Shown: positions 8,164-19,480 of the stretch, one piece after another
Layout: each line of letters starts with the position of its first letter
Position numbering within the stretch: position 1 is the first letter of the stretch
Source: Amycolatopsis orientalis DSM 40040 = KCTC 9412
GTDB taxonomy: Bacteria > Actinomycetota > Actinomycetes > Mycobacteriales > Pseudonocardiaceae
Direction of reading: 5' to 3'
DNA: 64,000 nt
NCBI RefSeq assembly: GCF_000478275.1
Contig: NZ_ASJB01000017.1
Location: 1-64,000, forward strand
Translations under genes and position numbers: made by a program
The notes under the pieces: model-generated
Database searches by the model: none
What the model saw: only the letters and a program-made list of their open reading frames with translations
What the model was told of the DNA's origin: nothing

Positions 8164-9189
8164 TTACGGCGTGAGCACCACCTTGCCGGCGACCGTCCCG
8201 GATTCGGCCAGGCGCATCGCTTCCGCGACCCGGTTCAGCGGCAGCCGGGCGGCGACCTGGGCGGTGATCGTGCCGTCCTTCAGCGCGGCGAAAACCTGGG
8301 TGAGGTCGGTGCGCAGCCGGGCGCGGAAGCGCTTCTTGGCGAAGGACCGGCCCGCCCAGACGTTGAAGAAGTAGGCGGCACGGCCGTTGGGCAGGCTGTT
8401 CCAGAGCAGGACACGGGCGAGGATCTTGAGCACGGGCAACTGCTTGGAGCCCTCGTCGTCGCGGGTGGCGGCGCTGCCGTACGCGACGAGCGTTCCGCCG
8501 CGGGCGAGCAGTCGCCACGACGCGACCACACTCGCGCCGCCGACGTGGTCGAAGACGGCGTCGACGCCCTCGGGCGCGAGTTCGCGGACGCGGGCGGGGA
8601 CGTCCTCGGTGCGGTAGTCGATCGGCAGGACTCCCAGGCGCCGCAACGTTTCGTGGTGCCGCGCCGAGGCCGTTCCGATCACCCGCACACCCGCCTGCGC
8701 GGCGAGTTGCACCAGCAGCGAGCCGACCCCGCCGTTGGCGCCGTGGACCAGGATCGTCTGCCCGGCGCGCACCCGGGCCTTGCGGTGCAGCATCTGCCAG
8801 GCGGTGATCCCGTTGACCACCGCGGTCTCGGCCTCCGCGGCACCGAGCCCGTCCGGGACCTCGACGACGTCTTCGGCGTCGAGGAGTACGTGACTGGCCC
8901 AGCTCCCGACCTTCGTCAGCGCGGCGACCCGGCGTCCGGCGAGTTCGCGGCCGACCCCGGCGCCGGTGGCCAGCACCGTGCCGACCAGGTCGTAACCGGG
9001 GACGAAGGGGAACGGCGGCTGGTCGTAGTACTTGCCGCGGCGCATCTGCTGTTCGGCGAACGAGATCCCGGTCGCCTCCATCGCGATCACTACCTGCCCG
9101 GGTCCTGGTGCGGGGAGCGGGCGTTCCCGCAGCTCCAGACCTTCCGGTTCGACCTTGCCCGGCAGCACTACCTCGGTGAGCGTGTCCAT
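8164..9189 (-). CDS. Zinc-independent medium-chain dehydrogenase (quinone oxidoreductase-like)
   Basis: 341 residues. MDR fold with an N-terminal GroES-like domain and a Rossmann domain carrying ILVHGANGGVGSLLVQLA, the NADPH-binding motif. Structural-zinc cysteines are absent, as in the quinone oxidoreductase/zeta-crystallin group. Likely an NADPH-dependent reductase of quinones or enones. The start is either the ATG at 9189 (GGAG 6 bases upstream) or the ATG at 9201; family members usually begin near MDTLTEV, which favours 9189. The promoter region faces the BASS transporter gene. Confidence 0.85.
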   Translation of the reverse strand: MDTLTEVVLPGKVEPEGLELRERPLPAPGPGQVVIAMEATGISFAEQQMRRGKYYDQPPFPFVPGYDLVGTVLATGAGVGRELAGRRVAALTKVGSWASHVLLDAEDVVEVPDGLGAAEAETAVVNGITAWQMLHRKARVRAGQTILVHGANGGVGSLLVQLAAQAGVRVIGTASARHHETLRRLGVLPIDYRTEDVPARVRELAPEGVDAVFDHVGGASVVASWRLLARGGTLVAYGSAATRDDEGSKQLPVLKILARVLLWNSLPNGRAAYFFNVWAGRSFAKKRFRARLRTDLTQVFAALKDGTITAQVAARLPLNRVAEAMRLAESGTVAGKVVLTP

Positions 9190-9358
9190 CTCGATCTCCA
9201 TGATCCCATCTCAAGTTCGTTAGAAGATATAACAATAGTGAGCACTGCTCTCGGAAAAGTCAAGTGGGGTCACGCCGCGGTTTCGGTGCCTTGACGGTGC
9301 TGTCGCCGCTTGACACGATGCCGATCTGAAAAACGGCATATCGGACGGAGGCCCCTCG

Positions 9359-10225
9359 ATGGGTTCGGCGATGTTCTCGATCCTCCTGCCGATCGCGCTG
9401 GCGCTGGTCATGTTCGGACTGGGGCTGACCCTGACCGTCGGCGACTTCACCCGGGTGCTGAAATATCCGAAGGCGGCCGTCCTCGCACTGGTGTGCCAGA
9501 TGATCGTGCTGCCCGCGCTCTGCGTCGGCCTCATCCTGCTGTTCGGCCTCGACGGGGTGCTCGCGGTCGGGATGATGCTGCTCGTCGCCTCACCCGGCGG
9601 GACGTCGGCGAACCTGTTCAGTCACCTGGCCGGCGGCGACGTCGCCCTCAACGTCACCCTCACGGCGATCAACTCCGTGCTTGCCGTGTTCACCCTGCCG
9701 CTGGTGGTCGGCCTTTCGATGGCGGAGTTCCTCGACGGCGGCGCCTCGCTCGGGCTCCAGCCGGCGAAGTTCGTGCAGGTGTTCGCGATCGTGCTGATCC
9801 CGGTCGTGCTCGGGATGGCGGTGCGAGGCCGGTACACCGGCTGGGCCGAGCGGATGCGCAAACCGGTCAAGATCGGGTCCGCCGTGGTGCTCGTCCTGGT
9901 GATCGCGGCGGCGATCGCGCAGGAATTCCGGACCCTGGTGGACAACATCGGGACGCTCGGGCCGGTGGCACTGGCGCTTTCCGTGCTCAGCCTCGCGATC
10001 GGCTACTTCGTGCCGCGGCTGTTCCGGGTGGACCGCGGGCAGTCGATCGCGTCCGCGATGGAGATCGGCATCCACAATGCCACCCTCGCGATCGCCGTCG
10101 CGATCTCCGTACTGGGCGACAAGGCGATGGCCGTACCCGCCGGGATCTACGGCGTGCTCATGTTCTTCCCCGCCGGGATCGCGGCCTTCCTGTTGTCCCG
10201 CAAGCCGGAGCGCGCGGCGGTCTGA
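9359..10225 (+). CDS. Bile acid:sodium symporter (BASS) family transporter
   Basis: 288 residues, strongly hydrophobic, with about nine membrane helices. Motifs include LVASPGGTSANLFSHLAGGD (the crossover region of the family) and MEIGIHNATLAIAVA near the end. Members use sodium to take up bile acids, pantoate, pyruvate or other organic acids; the substrate here cannot be read from the sequence. The ATG at 9359 follows GGACGGAGG. A hairpin (ATGCCG/CGGCAT) lies 20-40 bp upstream. It ends 15 bp before the alpha/beta hydrolase start and may be co-transcribed with it. Confidence 0.88.
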   Translation: MGSAMFSILLPIALALVMFGLGLTLTVGDFTRVLKYPKAAVLALVCQMIVLPALCVGLILLFGLDGVLAVGMMLLVASPGGTSANLFSHLAGGDVALNVTLTAINSVLAVFTLPLVVGLSMAEFLDGGASLGLQPAKFVQVFAIVLIPVVLGMAVRGRYTGWAERMRKPVKIGSAVVLVLVIAAAIAQEFRTLVDNIGTLGPVALALSVLSLAIGYFVPRLFRVDRGQSIASAMEIGIHNATLAIAVAISVLGDKAMAVPAGIYGVLMFFPAGIAAFLLSRKPERAAV

Positions 10226-10239
10226 GTTACTTTGGGGGC

Positions 10240-11067
10240 GTGCGACGTCTTCCGATCGGCGACATCCTCGACGTGAACGGCGTCGCCGTCCATGTCCGGC
10301 AGGACGGAGCGGGTGCGCCGCTGGTGCTGCTGCACGGGTATTGCGGCTCGGTGCACTGGTTCGACCGGCTCACGCGGGGCCTGGCTTCGGAGCATCACGT
10401 GATCCGGGTGGATCTGCTGGGGCATGGGTGCACCGGCGGTTCGTCCGGTCTCGACGCGGTGTCGCAGGCGCGCATGGTGGCGGACGTCCTCGACTCGCTG
10501 GGCGTCGAGGACGTCCTGGTGGCCGGCCACTCCTTCGGCGCGGACGTCGCCGTCGCGCTCGCCGGGATCTCGCCGCGCGTGCGCGGAATCGTCGTCATCG
10601 CCCAGGCGCCGGACTACAGCTACGCGTCCTTCCCGCCGGGAAGTTCGGTACTGTTGCCGATGGCGAGCGCGGTGGTGCGGATGGTCGCCCGGCGGCGCTG
10701 GGGCCGGTTCGCGGCGAGGTTCCGGCGCGGGGTCCTGTTCGATGACCCCGCGCAGGATCTGGTCGATCACGCCGTCACGGCGCCCGCCATGGCCCGGGTC
10801 GTGCTCGTGGACCGGGCGCGCTTGCTGGCGGCACGGCCGTTGGACGCGCAGATCGCCGAACTCGGGTTGCCGTGTTTGGTCATTCTCGGGCGGCGGGATC
10901 GGTTTTACGACTGCGAAAGGACTTCTGCCCGGTATTCGGCGGTGGGGGCGCTGGTGGAGATCGTGGAGGGTGCTGGGCATTCTCCGTTTCTGGACCGGCC
11001 TGGCGAGGTGGCTCGGTTGCTGAAGGCTTTCTCGGCCTCCGGTAAGGAAAGGCCATTAGTCGACTAA
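10240..11067 (+). CDS. Alpha/beta hydrolase
   Basis: 275 residues. Oxyanion region LVLLHGYCGS, nucleophile elbow VAGHSFGAD (Ser), acidic residue in ILGRRDRF, and terminal His in EGAGHSPFLDRP: a complete triad. Closest in style to esterase / C-C hydrolase type alpha/beta hydrolases; the substrate is unknown. The GTG at 10240 follows GGGGG; no ATG is suitable. It sits 14 bp after the BASS transporter. It ends 8 bp before the family A palindrome that separates it from convergent dgdA. Confidence 0.85.
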   Translation: MRRLPIGDILDVNGVAVHVRQDGAGAPLVLLHGYCGSVHWFDRLTRGLASEHHVIRVDLLGHGCTGGSSGLDAVSQARMVADVLDSLGVEDVLVAGHSFGADVAVALAGISPRVRGIVVIAQAPDYSYASFPPGSSVLLPMASAVVRMVARRRWGRFAARFRRGVLFDDPAQDLVDHAVTAPAMARVVLVDRARLLAARPLDAQIAELGLPCLVILGRRDRFYDCERTSARYSAVGALVEIVEGAGHSPFLDRPGEVARLLKAFSASGKERPLVD

Positions 11068-11075
11068 ATGCTCAG

Positions 11076-11129
11076 GGTGGTCGTGAGTGTTAAGTGTCGT
11101 TAGAACGACACTTAACACTCACGACCACC
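11076..11129. repeat. Palindromic intergenic repeat, family A copy 2 (putative bidirectional terminator)
   Basis: Perfect inverted repeat of about 54 bp. Each arm is GGTGGTCGTGAGTGTTAAGT followed by GTCGTT, with the two-base centre AG. It lies exactly between the convergent stops at 11067 and 11142. The outer TCGTGAGTG is shared with copies at 80, 15033 and 24551; the inner stem differs but stays fully paired. Confidence 0.9.
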
Positions 11130-11141
11130 GTGACTCGTCGC

Positions 11142-13465
<2,324 letters not shown>

Positions 13466-14612
13466 ACCCGTTCCGCCGGGCCAGGAGCACCACGGCCAGC
13501 GTCGGCACCAGCAGTACCAGGACACTCCAGGGGAACACCCCGGCGCCGAAGCCGGCGAGGAGGACACCACCGGCGATCCCGCCGCCCGCCATGGCGGCGT
13601 TCCACAGGGTGACGAGCATGGCCTGCGCGATGTCGGCCGCGCCGCCTTTGTCGCCCGCCTGCGCGGCGGCGGTCTGCAGCAGCGTCGGGACGCCGCCCCA
13701 GCCGAGCCCCCACAACGTCGTCGCGACATAAACCAGCGCCGGATTTTCGCCCAGTAGAGCCAAAACGGTCGCGCCGAGGGCGACGAGGAGGGTGCTCGCG
13801 ACGGTCAGGAAACGCAGCCGCCGGTCGATGAAGAGGCCGACGATCCAGATGCTGACCATCGACGCGAGCCCGAACACCAGCAGGATCCGGTCGACGGCGC
13901 CGCCCATCGAGACGTGTTCGAGGAAGGTGGCGATGTAGGTGTAGAGGATGTTGTGCGCCAGCACGAAGGTCAGCGTCACCACCAGGACCGCGGCCACGCC
14001 GGGCACGGCGAGGGTCCGGCGCACAGGGAGCCTGCCGCCCTTGTCCTGCCCCGGGAAATCGGGGACGGCCAGCGCGATCCAGCCGAGCAGACCGAGCGCG
14101 ATCACCGACATGATCGAGAACGTCACCTGCCAGCCGAAGGCGCCGCCCAGGAACGTTCCGGCGGGGATGCCGAGCGAGAGGGCGAGCGGGATACCGGTCA
14201 TCACGACGGCGATCGCCTTGCCCCGCACCGGTTCCGGCGCCAGCCGCCGCGCGTAACCGGTCAGCAGGGCCCAGACGATGCCCGCGGCGATTCCGGCGAC
14301 GAAACGCGCGCCGAGGGTCAGCGGGTAGTTCGTGGACAGCGCCGTGACCGTGTTGGCGACGGCGAACCCGGCCACCCCGGTCAGCAGCAGACGTTTGCGG
14401 CGCCAGCCCGAAGTGGCCGCGGACAAGGGGATCGCGGTGAGCGCGGTGCCGATCGCGTACACCGTCACGAGCTGTCCGGTCGCCGCTTCGCCGACACCGA
14501 GCCCGGCGCTCATCGCGGGCAGCACCCCCGCGGGCAGGGCTTCGGTGAGAACGGTGACGAACGCCGCCGTGGTCAGCGCGAGGAGCGCGCCGAGTGGGAG
14601 TTTCGGAGTCAT

Positions 14613-14646
14613 GATCCGTATGCTCGAACCATCACATAGATGTCAA
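14613..14646 (-). promoter_or_regulatory. Candidate MerR-type promoter of the MFS gene
   Basis: On the minus strand TTGACA (14646-14641) is followed after about 19-20 bases by a TACGGAT-like -10, directly before the MFS ATG at 14612. The long spacer is the hallmark of MerR-activated promoters, and the position implies a nearly leaderless transcript. The partner regulator is divergent at 14677. The -10 assignment is weak. Confidence 0.4.
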
Positions 14647-14676
14647 GGTCAAGCCTGACGGGGTGAGGTGGCGCAC

Positions 14677-15042
14677 ATGCGGATCGGGGAGCTGTCGGAG
14701 CGCACGGGGACATCGCGCCGTCTCCTGCGCTATTACGAAGAACAGGGGCTCATCGTCTCGGAGCGGCAGGCCAACGGCTACCGCGACTACGACGAGTCGT
14801 CGGTCGACCGGGTCATCCAGGTCCGCGGCCTGCTCGACGCCGGACTGCCGACCCGGATCATCAAACAGATCCTGCCCTGTCTGGACAAGCCCCGGCAGAT
14901 CTACTTCCCGGACGCGACCCCGGAGATGCTGGAAACCCTGGAGAGCGAACGGGATCGGATGACCCGGCGTGCCGAATGCCTGCTGCGCAACCGGGACGCG
15001 ATCACCGAGTACCTCGACGCCGTCCGCGCCTACGTCTCGTGA
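14677..15042 (+). CDS. MerR family transcriptional regulator
   Basis: 121 residues. The N-terminal MerR HTH starts RIGELSERTGTSRRLLRYYEEQGLI, followed by the wing and a dimerising helix; the short C-terminal part has one Cys (LPCLDKP). The ATG at 14677 is favoured because GTGAGG lies 8 bases upstream; a GTG at 14668 is in frame. It is divergent from the MFS transporter and probably activates it in response to a toxic ligand. The stop codon TGA lies inside the arm of the family A palindrome at 15033-15084. Confidence 0.87.
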   Translation: MRIGELSERTGTSRRLLRYYEEQGLIVSERQANGYRDYDESSVDRVIQVRGLLDAGLPTRIIKQILPCLDKPRQIYFPDATPEMLETLESERDRMTRRAECLLRNRDAITEYLDAVRAYVS

Positions 15043-15084
15043 GTGGTAATGACGGTTAGAACCGTCATTACCACTCACGAGACG
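15033..15084. repeat. Palindromic intergenic repeat, family A copy 3, overlapping a stop codon
   Basis: Perfect inverted repeat. The arm is CGTCTCGTGAGTGGTAATGA plus CGGTT, with centre AG. The MerR stop TGA (15040-15042) is part of the conserved TCGTGAGTG arm. It lies between tandem genes, 72 bp before the next start. Confidence 0.9.
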
Positions 15085-15095
15085 GAGCCTGTTTC

Positions 15096-15143
15096 TTGAC
15101 GCCCGGTCGTTGATCGTTATTCTCGGCTGAAACGGTCAAACGA
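15096..15143 (+). promoter_or_regulatory. Promoter and operator of the DeoR/LacI hybrid regulator
   Basis: TTGACG (15096-15101), 16 bases, TATTCT (15118-15123) form a candidate promoter. ACGGTCAAACGA at 15132-15143 follows at about the start of transcription. It is the exact reverse complement of TCGTTTGACCGT found at 16230-16241 before the ABC operon, which suggests autoregulation. Confidence 0.55.
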
Positions 15144-15155
15144 ACAGGCAGGGCG

Positions 15156-16229
15156 ATGCGAGAGCTGGGTGGTGACCGGCGCCGGAGGATTCTGGCGGCC
15201 GTCGAGGCGCGCGGGGAGGCGCGGGTGACCGACCTCGCCGCCGAACTGGAGGTCTCCGTCGTCACGGTGCGCCGTGATGTCGAAGGCCTCGCGCGCGAGG
15301 GCAGGCTCCGGCGCGGGCACGGCGTGGCGAAGGCCCTGGTGCCGCATGTCGTGGCGAAAGCGGAGCACGAGGTCGGCGGCGGCGCGGTCGCGCTCGTGGT
15401 CCCGGAGCGGCACGCGTACCTGAACGAGGCCGTGCACGGCGCGAGGTCCGCGCTGGAAGAGGGCGGGATGCGGGTAGTCCTGCACATCGCGCCCCGGATC
15501 GAAGGCAGCGCCGAGCACTCGATCGTCGAACGGGTGCTCGCGGACGACGTGCGCGGCCTGCTGATCGCGCCCCGCTGGCGCACCGCCGAAGCGGAGGAGG
15601 CGGATTACGGCTGGATCGCGGACATGCCGGTGCCCACCGTGGTGATGGAGCGGCGCCCGCGACCGGGCAGTGTCCTGCACGCGACGGATTCGGTGTGCAC
15701 GGACCACTGGTACGGCGTCCATCTCGCGGTCGATCACCTCGTTTCACTGGGGCACAAGCGGATCGTGCTCGCCGCCAGGGACGACAGCCCGACCGCGCGC
15801 GCCCTGCGGGCCGCGTTCGCCGAGATCTCCGGCAGGCCGGAGATCGAAGAGAGCGCCGTGATCCTCAGCGCTCCGGACGCGGGCCCCGATCACTCGGCTC
15901 CGCCTCAGGACGAGGGCGAACTCGCGGAACTCGTCGGCGAGCGCGGGTTCACCGGGGCGGTCCTGCACGGCGACGTCGACGCGTTGATGCTCGTCGAGCG
16001 GCTGGCCGAAGCCGGGCTTCACGTGCCGCGGGACTATTCGGTGGTGGCCTACGACGACGTCGTCGCGGCGCTCGGCAGCACTCCGCTCACCGCCGTCGCG
16101 CCACCGAAGGCCGAGGTCGGGCGGGTGGCCGCCGAGCAGTTGCTCCGCAGGCTCGCCGGCGGCGGCCCGCCTCAGCGCGTCCAGTTGATGCCGGAACTGA
16201 AGATCAGGGGGTCGACGAAGTCGATCTGA
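15156..16229 (+). CDS. Hybrid transcriptional regulator: DeoR-type HTH with LacI-type sugar sensor
   Basis: 357 residues. Residues about 8-60 form a DeoR HTH (RRRRILAAVEARGEARVTDLAAELEVSVVTVRRDVEGL). Residues about 75-350 form a periplasmic-binding-protein-like sensor as in LacI/GalR proteins (LAVDHLVSLGHKRIVLAA, PRDYSVVAYDD, TAVAPPKAEVGRVAAEQLLRRL). The start ATG follows CAGGCAGGG. It heads the sugar ABC cluster and probably represses it until a sugar ligand binds. Matching 12-bp sites lie before itself and before the binding-protein gene. Confidence 0.88.
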   Translation: MRELGGDRRRRILAAVEARGEARVTDLAAELEVSVVTVRRDVEGLAREGRLRRGHGVAKALVPHVVAKAEHEVGGGAVALVVPERHAYLNEAVHGARSALEEGGMRVVLHIAPRIEGSAEHSIVERVLADDVRGLLIAPRWRTAEAEEADYGWIADMPVPTVVMERRPRPGSVLHATDSVCTDHWYGVHLAVDHLVSLGHKRIVLAARDDSPTARALRAAFAEISGRPEIEESAVILSAPDAGPDHSAPPQDEGELAELVGERGFTGAVLHGDVDALMLVERLAEAGLHVPRDYSVVAYDDVVAALGSTPLTAVAPPKAEVGRVAAEQLLRRLAGGGPPQRVQLMPELKIRGSTKSI

Positions 16230-16285
16230 TCGTTTGACCGTGTTAAGCGAAACTATTGACCGTAAAACGCTCAGCTGATCAGAAT
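16230..16285 (+). promoter_or_regulatory. Promoter/operator of the sugar ABC operon
   Basis: TCGTTTGACCGT at 16230-16241 is the inverted copy of the site at 15132. A second TTGACCGT starts at 16256, 22 bp (two helical turns) after the first one at 16234. TTGACC (16256-16261) and CAGAAT (16280-16285) with 18-base spacing form a candidate promoter, so the second half-site covers the -35. Confidence 0.5.
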
Positions 16286-16312
16286 GCGATATCCGAATCG
16301 CAGGAGGCATCG

Positions 16313-17641
16313 ATGCCTGGTCGACCGAGCCGACGGTCCGTTCTCGCCGCGACTTTCGCGCTCCCCCTCGGAGCGGCCCTCGGTGCCTGCACCTCGACGG
16401 CGCCGCCCAAGGCGGCTTCGGGAGGACCGGTCAAGATCGTCTTCTGGTCGGCCCTGCGCGGAAGCCAGCAGGTCGTCGACGCGTTCAACAAGGCGCAGAA
16501 TCGCATCCAGGTCGTCTTCCAGCAGATCCCGTCGGCCGATTTCGGCGGCTACGCGAAGCTGAGCAACGCCGCCCGCGCGGGCAACTCGCCCGACATCGCC
16601 ACCATCGAGTACCCGCAGGTTCCCGGCTTCGCGATCGACGGCGTGGCAAGGGACATCACCGATCTCGTCAGTGGCTCCCTGCGGGCGAAACTGCTGCCGC
16701 AGGCGCTGGGGCTGACCACGTTCGCGGGCCGGGTGTTCACCGTTCCGCTCGACGTCGAACCGATGGTTCTGCACTACCGCAAGGATTTGTTCGACAAGTT
16801 CGGCTTCGCGGTGCCGCGGACTTGGGACGACTACGCGGACCTGAGCCGCAAGGTCCGCGAGAAGCTGCCCGCGAGCCGGGTCGGTGTGTTCCCCACCGAC
16901 GGTGCGACACAGTTCGCCGCTTGGGCGTGGCAGGCGGGTGCCCAATGGTTCGACACCCGCGAGGGCGCGTGGAACGTCTCGATCGCCGACGCCCCGACCC
17001 GCAAGGTCGCCGACTACTGGCAGCGCCTGATCGACGACGGCGACGTGTTCGTGAACGCCGCCTCCGGGAGGCAGTACGACGCCCAGCTCGCCCAGAACCT
17101 GGTGCTCACCAAGCTCAGTGGCGCCTGGGACGCGGGCGCCCAGATGAAGGCGCGGCCAGGCCAAAAAGGACGGTGGGCGATCGCGCCGATGCCGCAATGG
17201 GATCCGGCGAACCCGGCAGTCGGCACGCACGGCGGCTCCACCTTCGCCATCACCAAGGACAGCGAGCATCCCGAAGCCGCCATGGAATTCATCGAATGGC
17301 AGGTCTCGCATCCCGACGCCCTGCGCGCCCGGCTTTCCAGCGGGGCCAGCAGCCAGTACCCGGTCGCGTCCGCGCTCGTCGACGTCGGCAGGCAGGCGTT
17401 CGACAGGTCGTATTACGGCGGTCAGGACATCTACACGCTCTTCTCCGAGGAAGCAGGCAAGATCCGCGACGGCTGGACCTGGGGACCGCGGATGACCGCG
17501 ACCAACCGGGTCATGCAGGACGGTTTCGCGAAGGCGGGCGGCGGCGACGGGACGATCCTCGACGCCGTCCGCGACGCGCACAACGGCACGATGCCGGATC
17601 TCAAGGCACTCGGCCTGGCCACCACCGAACACAGTTCCTGA
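16313..17641 (+). CDS. ABC transporter sugar-binding lipoprotein
   Basis: 442 residues. The signal has a twin-arginine-like start (SRRSVLAATF) and lipobox LGAC, so it is anchored as a lipoprotein. The mature part is a family 1 solute-binding protein (about 40-440): KIVFWSALRGSQQVVDAFNK, DIATIEYPQVP, VPLDVEPMVLHYRKDLFDKFG, TWDDYADLSRKV, GGSTFAITKDSEHPEAAMEFIEWQ. It captures an oligosaccharide or sugar for the two permeases downstream. The ATG at 16313 follows AGGAGG. No ATPase gene is in the cluster, so a shared MsiK-type ATPase encoded elsewhere is expected. Confidence 0.92.
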   Translation: MPGRPSRRSVLAATFALPLGAALGACTSTAPPKAASGGPVKIVFWSALRGSQQVVDAFNKAQNRIQVVFQQIPSADFGGYAKLSNAARAGNSPDIATIEYPQVPGFAIDGVARDITDLVSGSLRAKLLPQALGLTTFAGRVFTVPLDVEPMVLHYRKDLFDKFGFAVPRTWDDYADLSRKVREKLPASRVGVFPTDGATQFAAWAWQAGAQWFDTREGAWNVSIADAPTRKVADYWQRLIDDGDVFVNAASGRQYDAQLAQNLVLTKLSGAWDAGAQMKARPGQKGRWAIAPMPQWDPANPAVGTHGGSTFAITKDSEHPEAAMEFIEWQVSHPDALRARLSSGASSQYPVASALVDVGRQAFDRSYYGGQDIYTLFSEEAGKIRDGWTWGPRMTATNRVMQDGFAKAGGGDGTILDAVRDAHNGTMPDLKALGLATTEHSS

Positions 17642-17672
17642 ACCGCCGGAAGAGAAAGGTGGTGCCCCCTCG

Positions 17673-18629
17673 ATGACCGCGACCCTGTCCCCACCCGTCG
17701 CGCGGCCGCCCGCGGAGAACTCGCCACGCGTGAAATCACGCCGCCGCGAGCATTTCGCGGCCGGTGTGCTGATGACCCCGTTCTTCGCACTGCTCGTGAC
17801 GGTGTTCCTGATCCCCGTCGGCACCGCCGTCTGGCTGAGTTTCTTCGGCGACGACCAGCCAGGGCTCGGGTTCGGCCCGGAAGCGACGGTGTTCGCCGGA
17901 TTCCGCAGTTACACCGCCGTCCTGTCCGATCCGACGTTCCTCAGTGGACTCGGCGTCGTCGTCCTGTACTGCCTGCTCTACATCCCGCTGCTGGTCGTCG
18001 GCTCGCTCGTGCTGGCGCTGCTGCTGGATTCCGGCGCGGCCAGGCTGCGCGCGTCGGCGCAGCTCGCGTTGTTCATGCCGCACGCCATCCCCGGCATCAT
18101 CGCCGCGCTGATCTGGATCTACCTCTACACACCGGGCCTCAGCCCGGTCGTGGACCTGCTCGGCAAGGCCGACATCGAGGTGAACTTCCTCGGCGTGCAC
18201 GGCGTCGTCCCGTCGATCGTGAACATCGCGCTGTGGAGCAACCTCGGCTACAACATGGTGGTCTTCTACGCCGCGCTGCAGGCTATCCCGCGCGAGGTGA
18301 TCGAAGCCGCCGTGGTCGACGGCGCCGGTCCGGTCCGGACGGCGGTGCGCATCAAGGCGCCGCTCATCCGGTCGTCGGTGGTCATGGTCGTGCTGTTCTC
18401 GCTGATCTGGGCGCTGCAGCTGTTCACCGAACCGATGCTGCTCAGCCAGTCGACGCCGATGGTCGGCGCCCGTTTCTCGCCGAGCATGTACATCTACGAC
18501 GCCGCCTTCACCCGCAACAACTACGGGCTGGCCGCGGCGGCGTCCGTGATCCTCCTGGCCTGCACGATCGCGCTGTCCTACGGCGTGACGCGCTGGTCCA
18601 ACCGCGACCGGGGAGAGAACGACCGATGA
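17673..18629 (+). CDS. ABC sugar permease, MalF/UgpA type
   Basis: 318 residues with six predicted membrane helices and the inner-membrane EAA loop IPREVIEAAVVDGAGPVRTAVRIKAP, where the ATPase docks. About 35 polar residues precede helix 1. It lies 31 bp after the binding protein and overlaps the second permease by ATGA. Together the pair forms the channel of a carbohydrate importer (CUT1 family). Confidence 0.92.
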   Translation: MTATLSPPVARPPAENSPRVKSRRREHFAAGVLMTPFFALLVTVFLIPVGTAVWLSFFGDDQPGLGFGPEATVFAGFRSYTAVLSDPTFLSGLGVVVLYCLLYIPLLVVGSLVLALLLDSGAARLRASAQLALFMPHAIPGIIAALIWIYLYTPGLSPVVDLLGKADIEVNFLGVHGVVPSIVNIALWSNLGYNMVVFYAALQAIPREVIEAAVVDGAGPVRTAVRIKAPLIRSSVVMVVLFSLIWALQLFTEPMLLSQSTPMVGARFSPSMYIYDAAFTRNNYGLAAAASVILLACTIALSYGVTRWSNRDRGENDR

Positions 18630-19480
18630 CCGCTCCCGCCTTGAGGCCCCGGCTGCTGGGCCGGTCGGCCGTCAACCTCGTCGTCGGCGTCTCGGTGCTG
18701 TACACCGTGCTGCCGATGTTGTGGCTGATCCTCGCCGCGTCGAAGGACCGCGACGCGCTCTTCGGCAGTGATCTCTTCTCCGCCAAGGGATTCTCGTTCC
18801 TCAAGAACGTGGGCGACCTGTTCTCGATGGACGGCGGGATCTACGGCCGCTGGTACCTCAACAGCCTGCTCTACGCCGTCGTCGGCGCCGCGATCAGTTC
18901 GCTGGTGAGCATCGCCTGCGGGTACGCCTTCGACAAGTACCGGTTCCGGCACAAGGAAAAGCTCTTCGGGCTGGTGCTGGCCGCGGTGATGGTGCCGCAG
19001 ACGGTGCTCGCGCTGCCGCTGTACCTGATGGCCTCGGAAGCGGGACTGGTCAACACCTTCTGGGCGGTGTTCATCCCGGTGCTGTTCAACCCGTTCGGCG
19101 TCTACCTCGGCCGGATCTTCAGCCAGGGCTACGTTCCCGGCGAGGTACTGGAGGCCGCGCGGATCGACGGCGCCGGCGAGCTGACGATGTACCGCAAGGT
19201 CGCCCTGCGCATGCTGGCGCCGGGAGTGGTCACCATCTTCCTCTTCCAGCTCACCGCGATCTGGAACAACTTCTTCCTGCCGATGGTCATGCTGTCGGAC
19301 CAGAAGCTGTACCCGGTCAGCCTCGGTCTCTATTCGTGGAACAGCTCCGCGTCGGTCTCGCCTGAGTACTATCCGGTGGTGATCATGGGTTCACTGCTCG
19401 CCGTCATCCCGCTGGTGCTCGCTTTCGCGCTGCTGCAACGGTTCTGGCGGTCCGGGCTCACCGCGGGGGCGGTCAAGTGA
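18626..19480 (+). CDS. ABC sugar permease, MalG/UgpE type
   Basis: 284 residues, six helices, EAA loop PGEVLEAARIDGAGELTMYRKVALRMLAPG. The ATG at 18626 overlaps the stop of the first permease (ATGA), and its own stop overlaps the GTG of the next gene (GTGA), so translation is probably coupled through the cluster. Second half of the CUT1-type importer channel. Confidence 0.92.
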   Translation: MTAPALRPRLLGRSAVNLVVGVSVLYTVLPMLWLILAASKDRDALFGSDLFSAKGFSFLKNVGDLFSMDGGIYGRWYLNSLLYAVVGAAISSLVSIACGYAFDKYRFRHKEKLFGLVLAAVMVPQTVLALPLYLMASEAGLVNTFWAVFIPVLFNPFGVYLGRIFSQGYVPGEVLEAARIDGAGELTMYRKVALRMLAPGVVTIFLFQLTAIWNNFFLPMVMLSDQKLYPVSLGLYSWNSSASVSPEYYPVVIMGSLLAVIPLVLAFALLQRFWRSGLTAGAVK

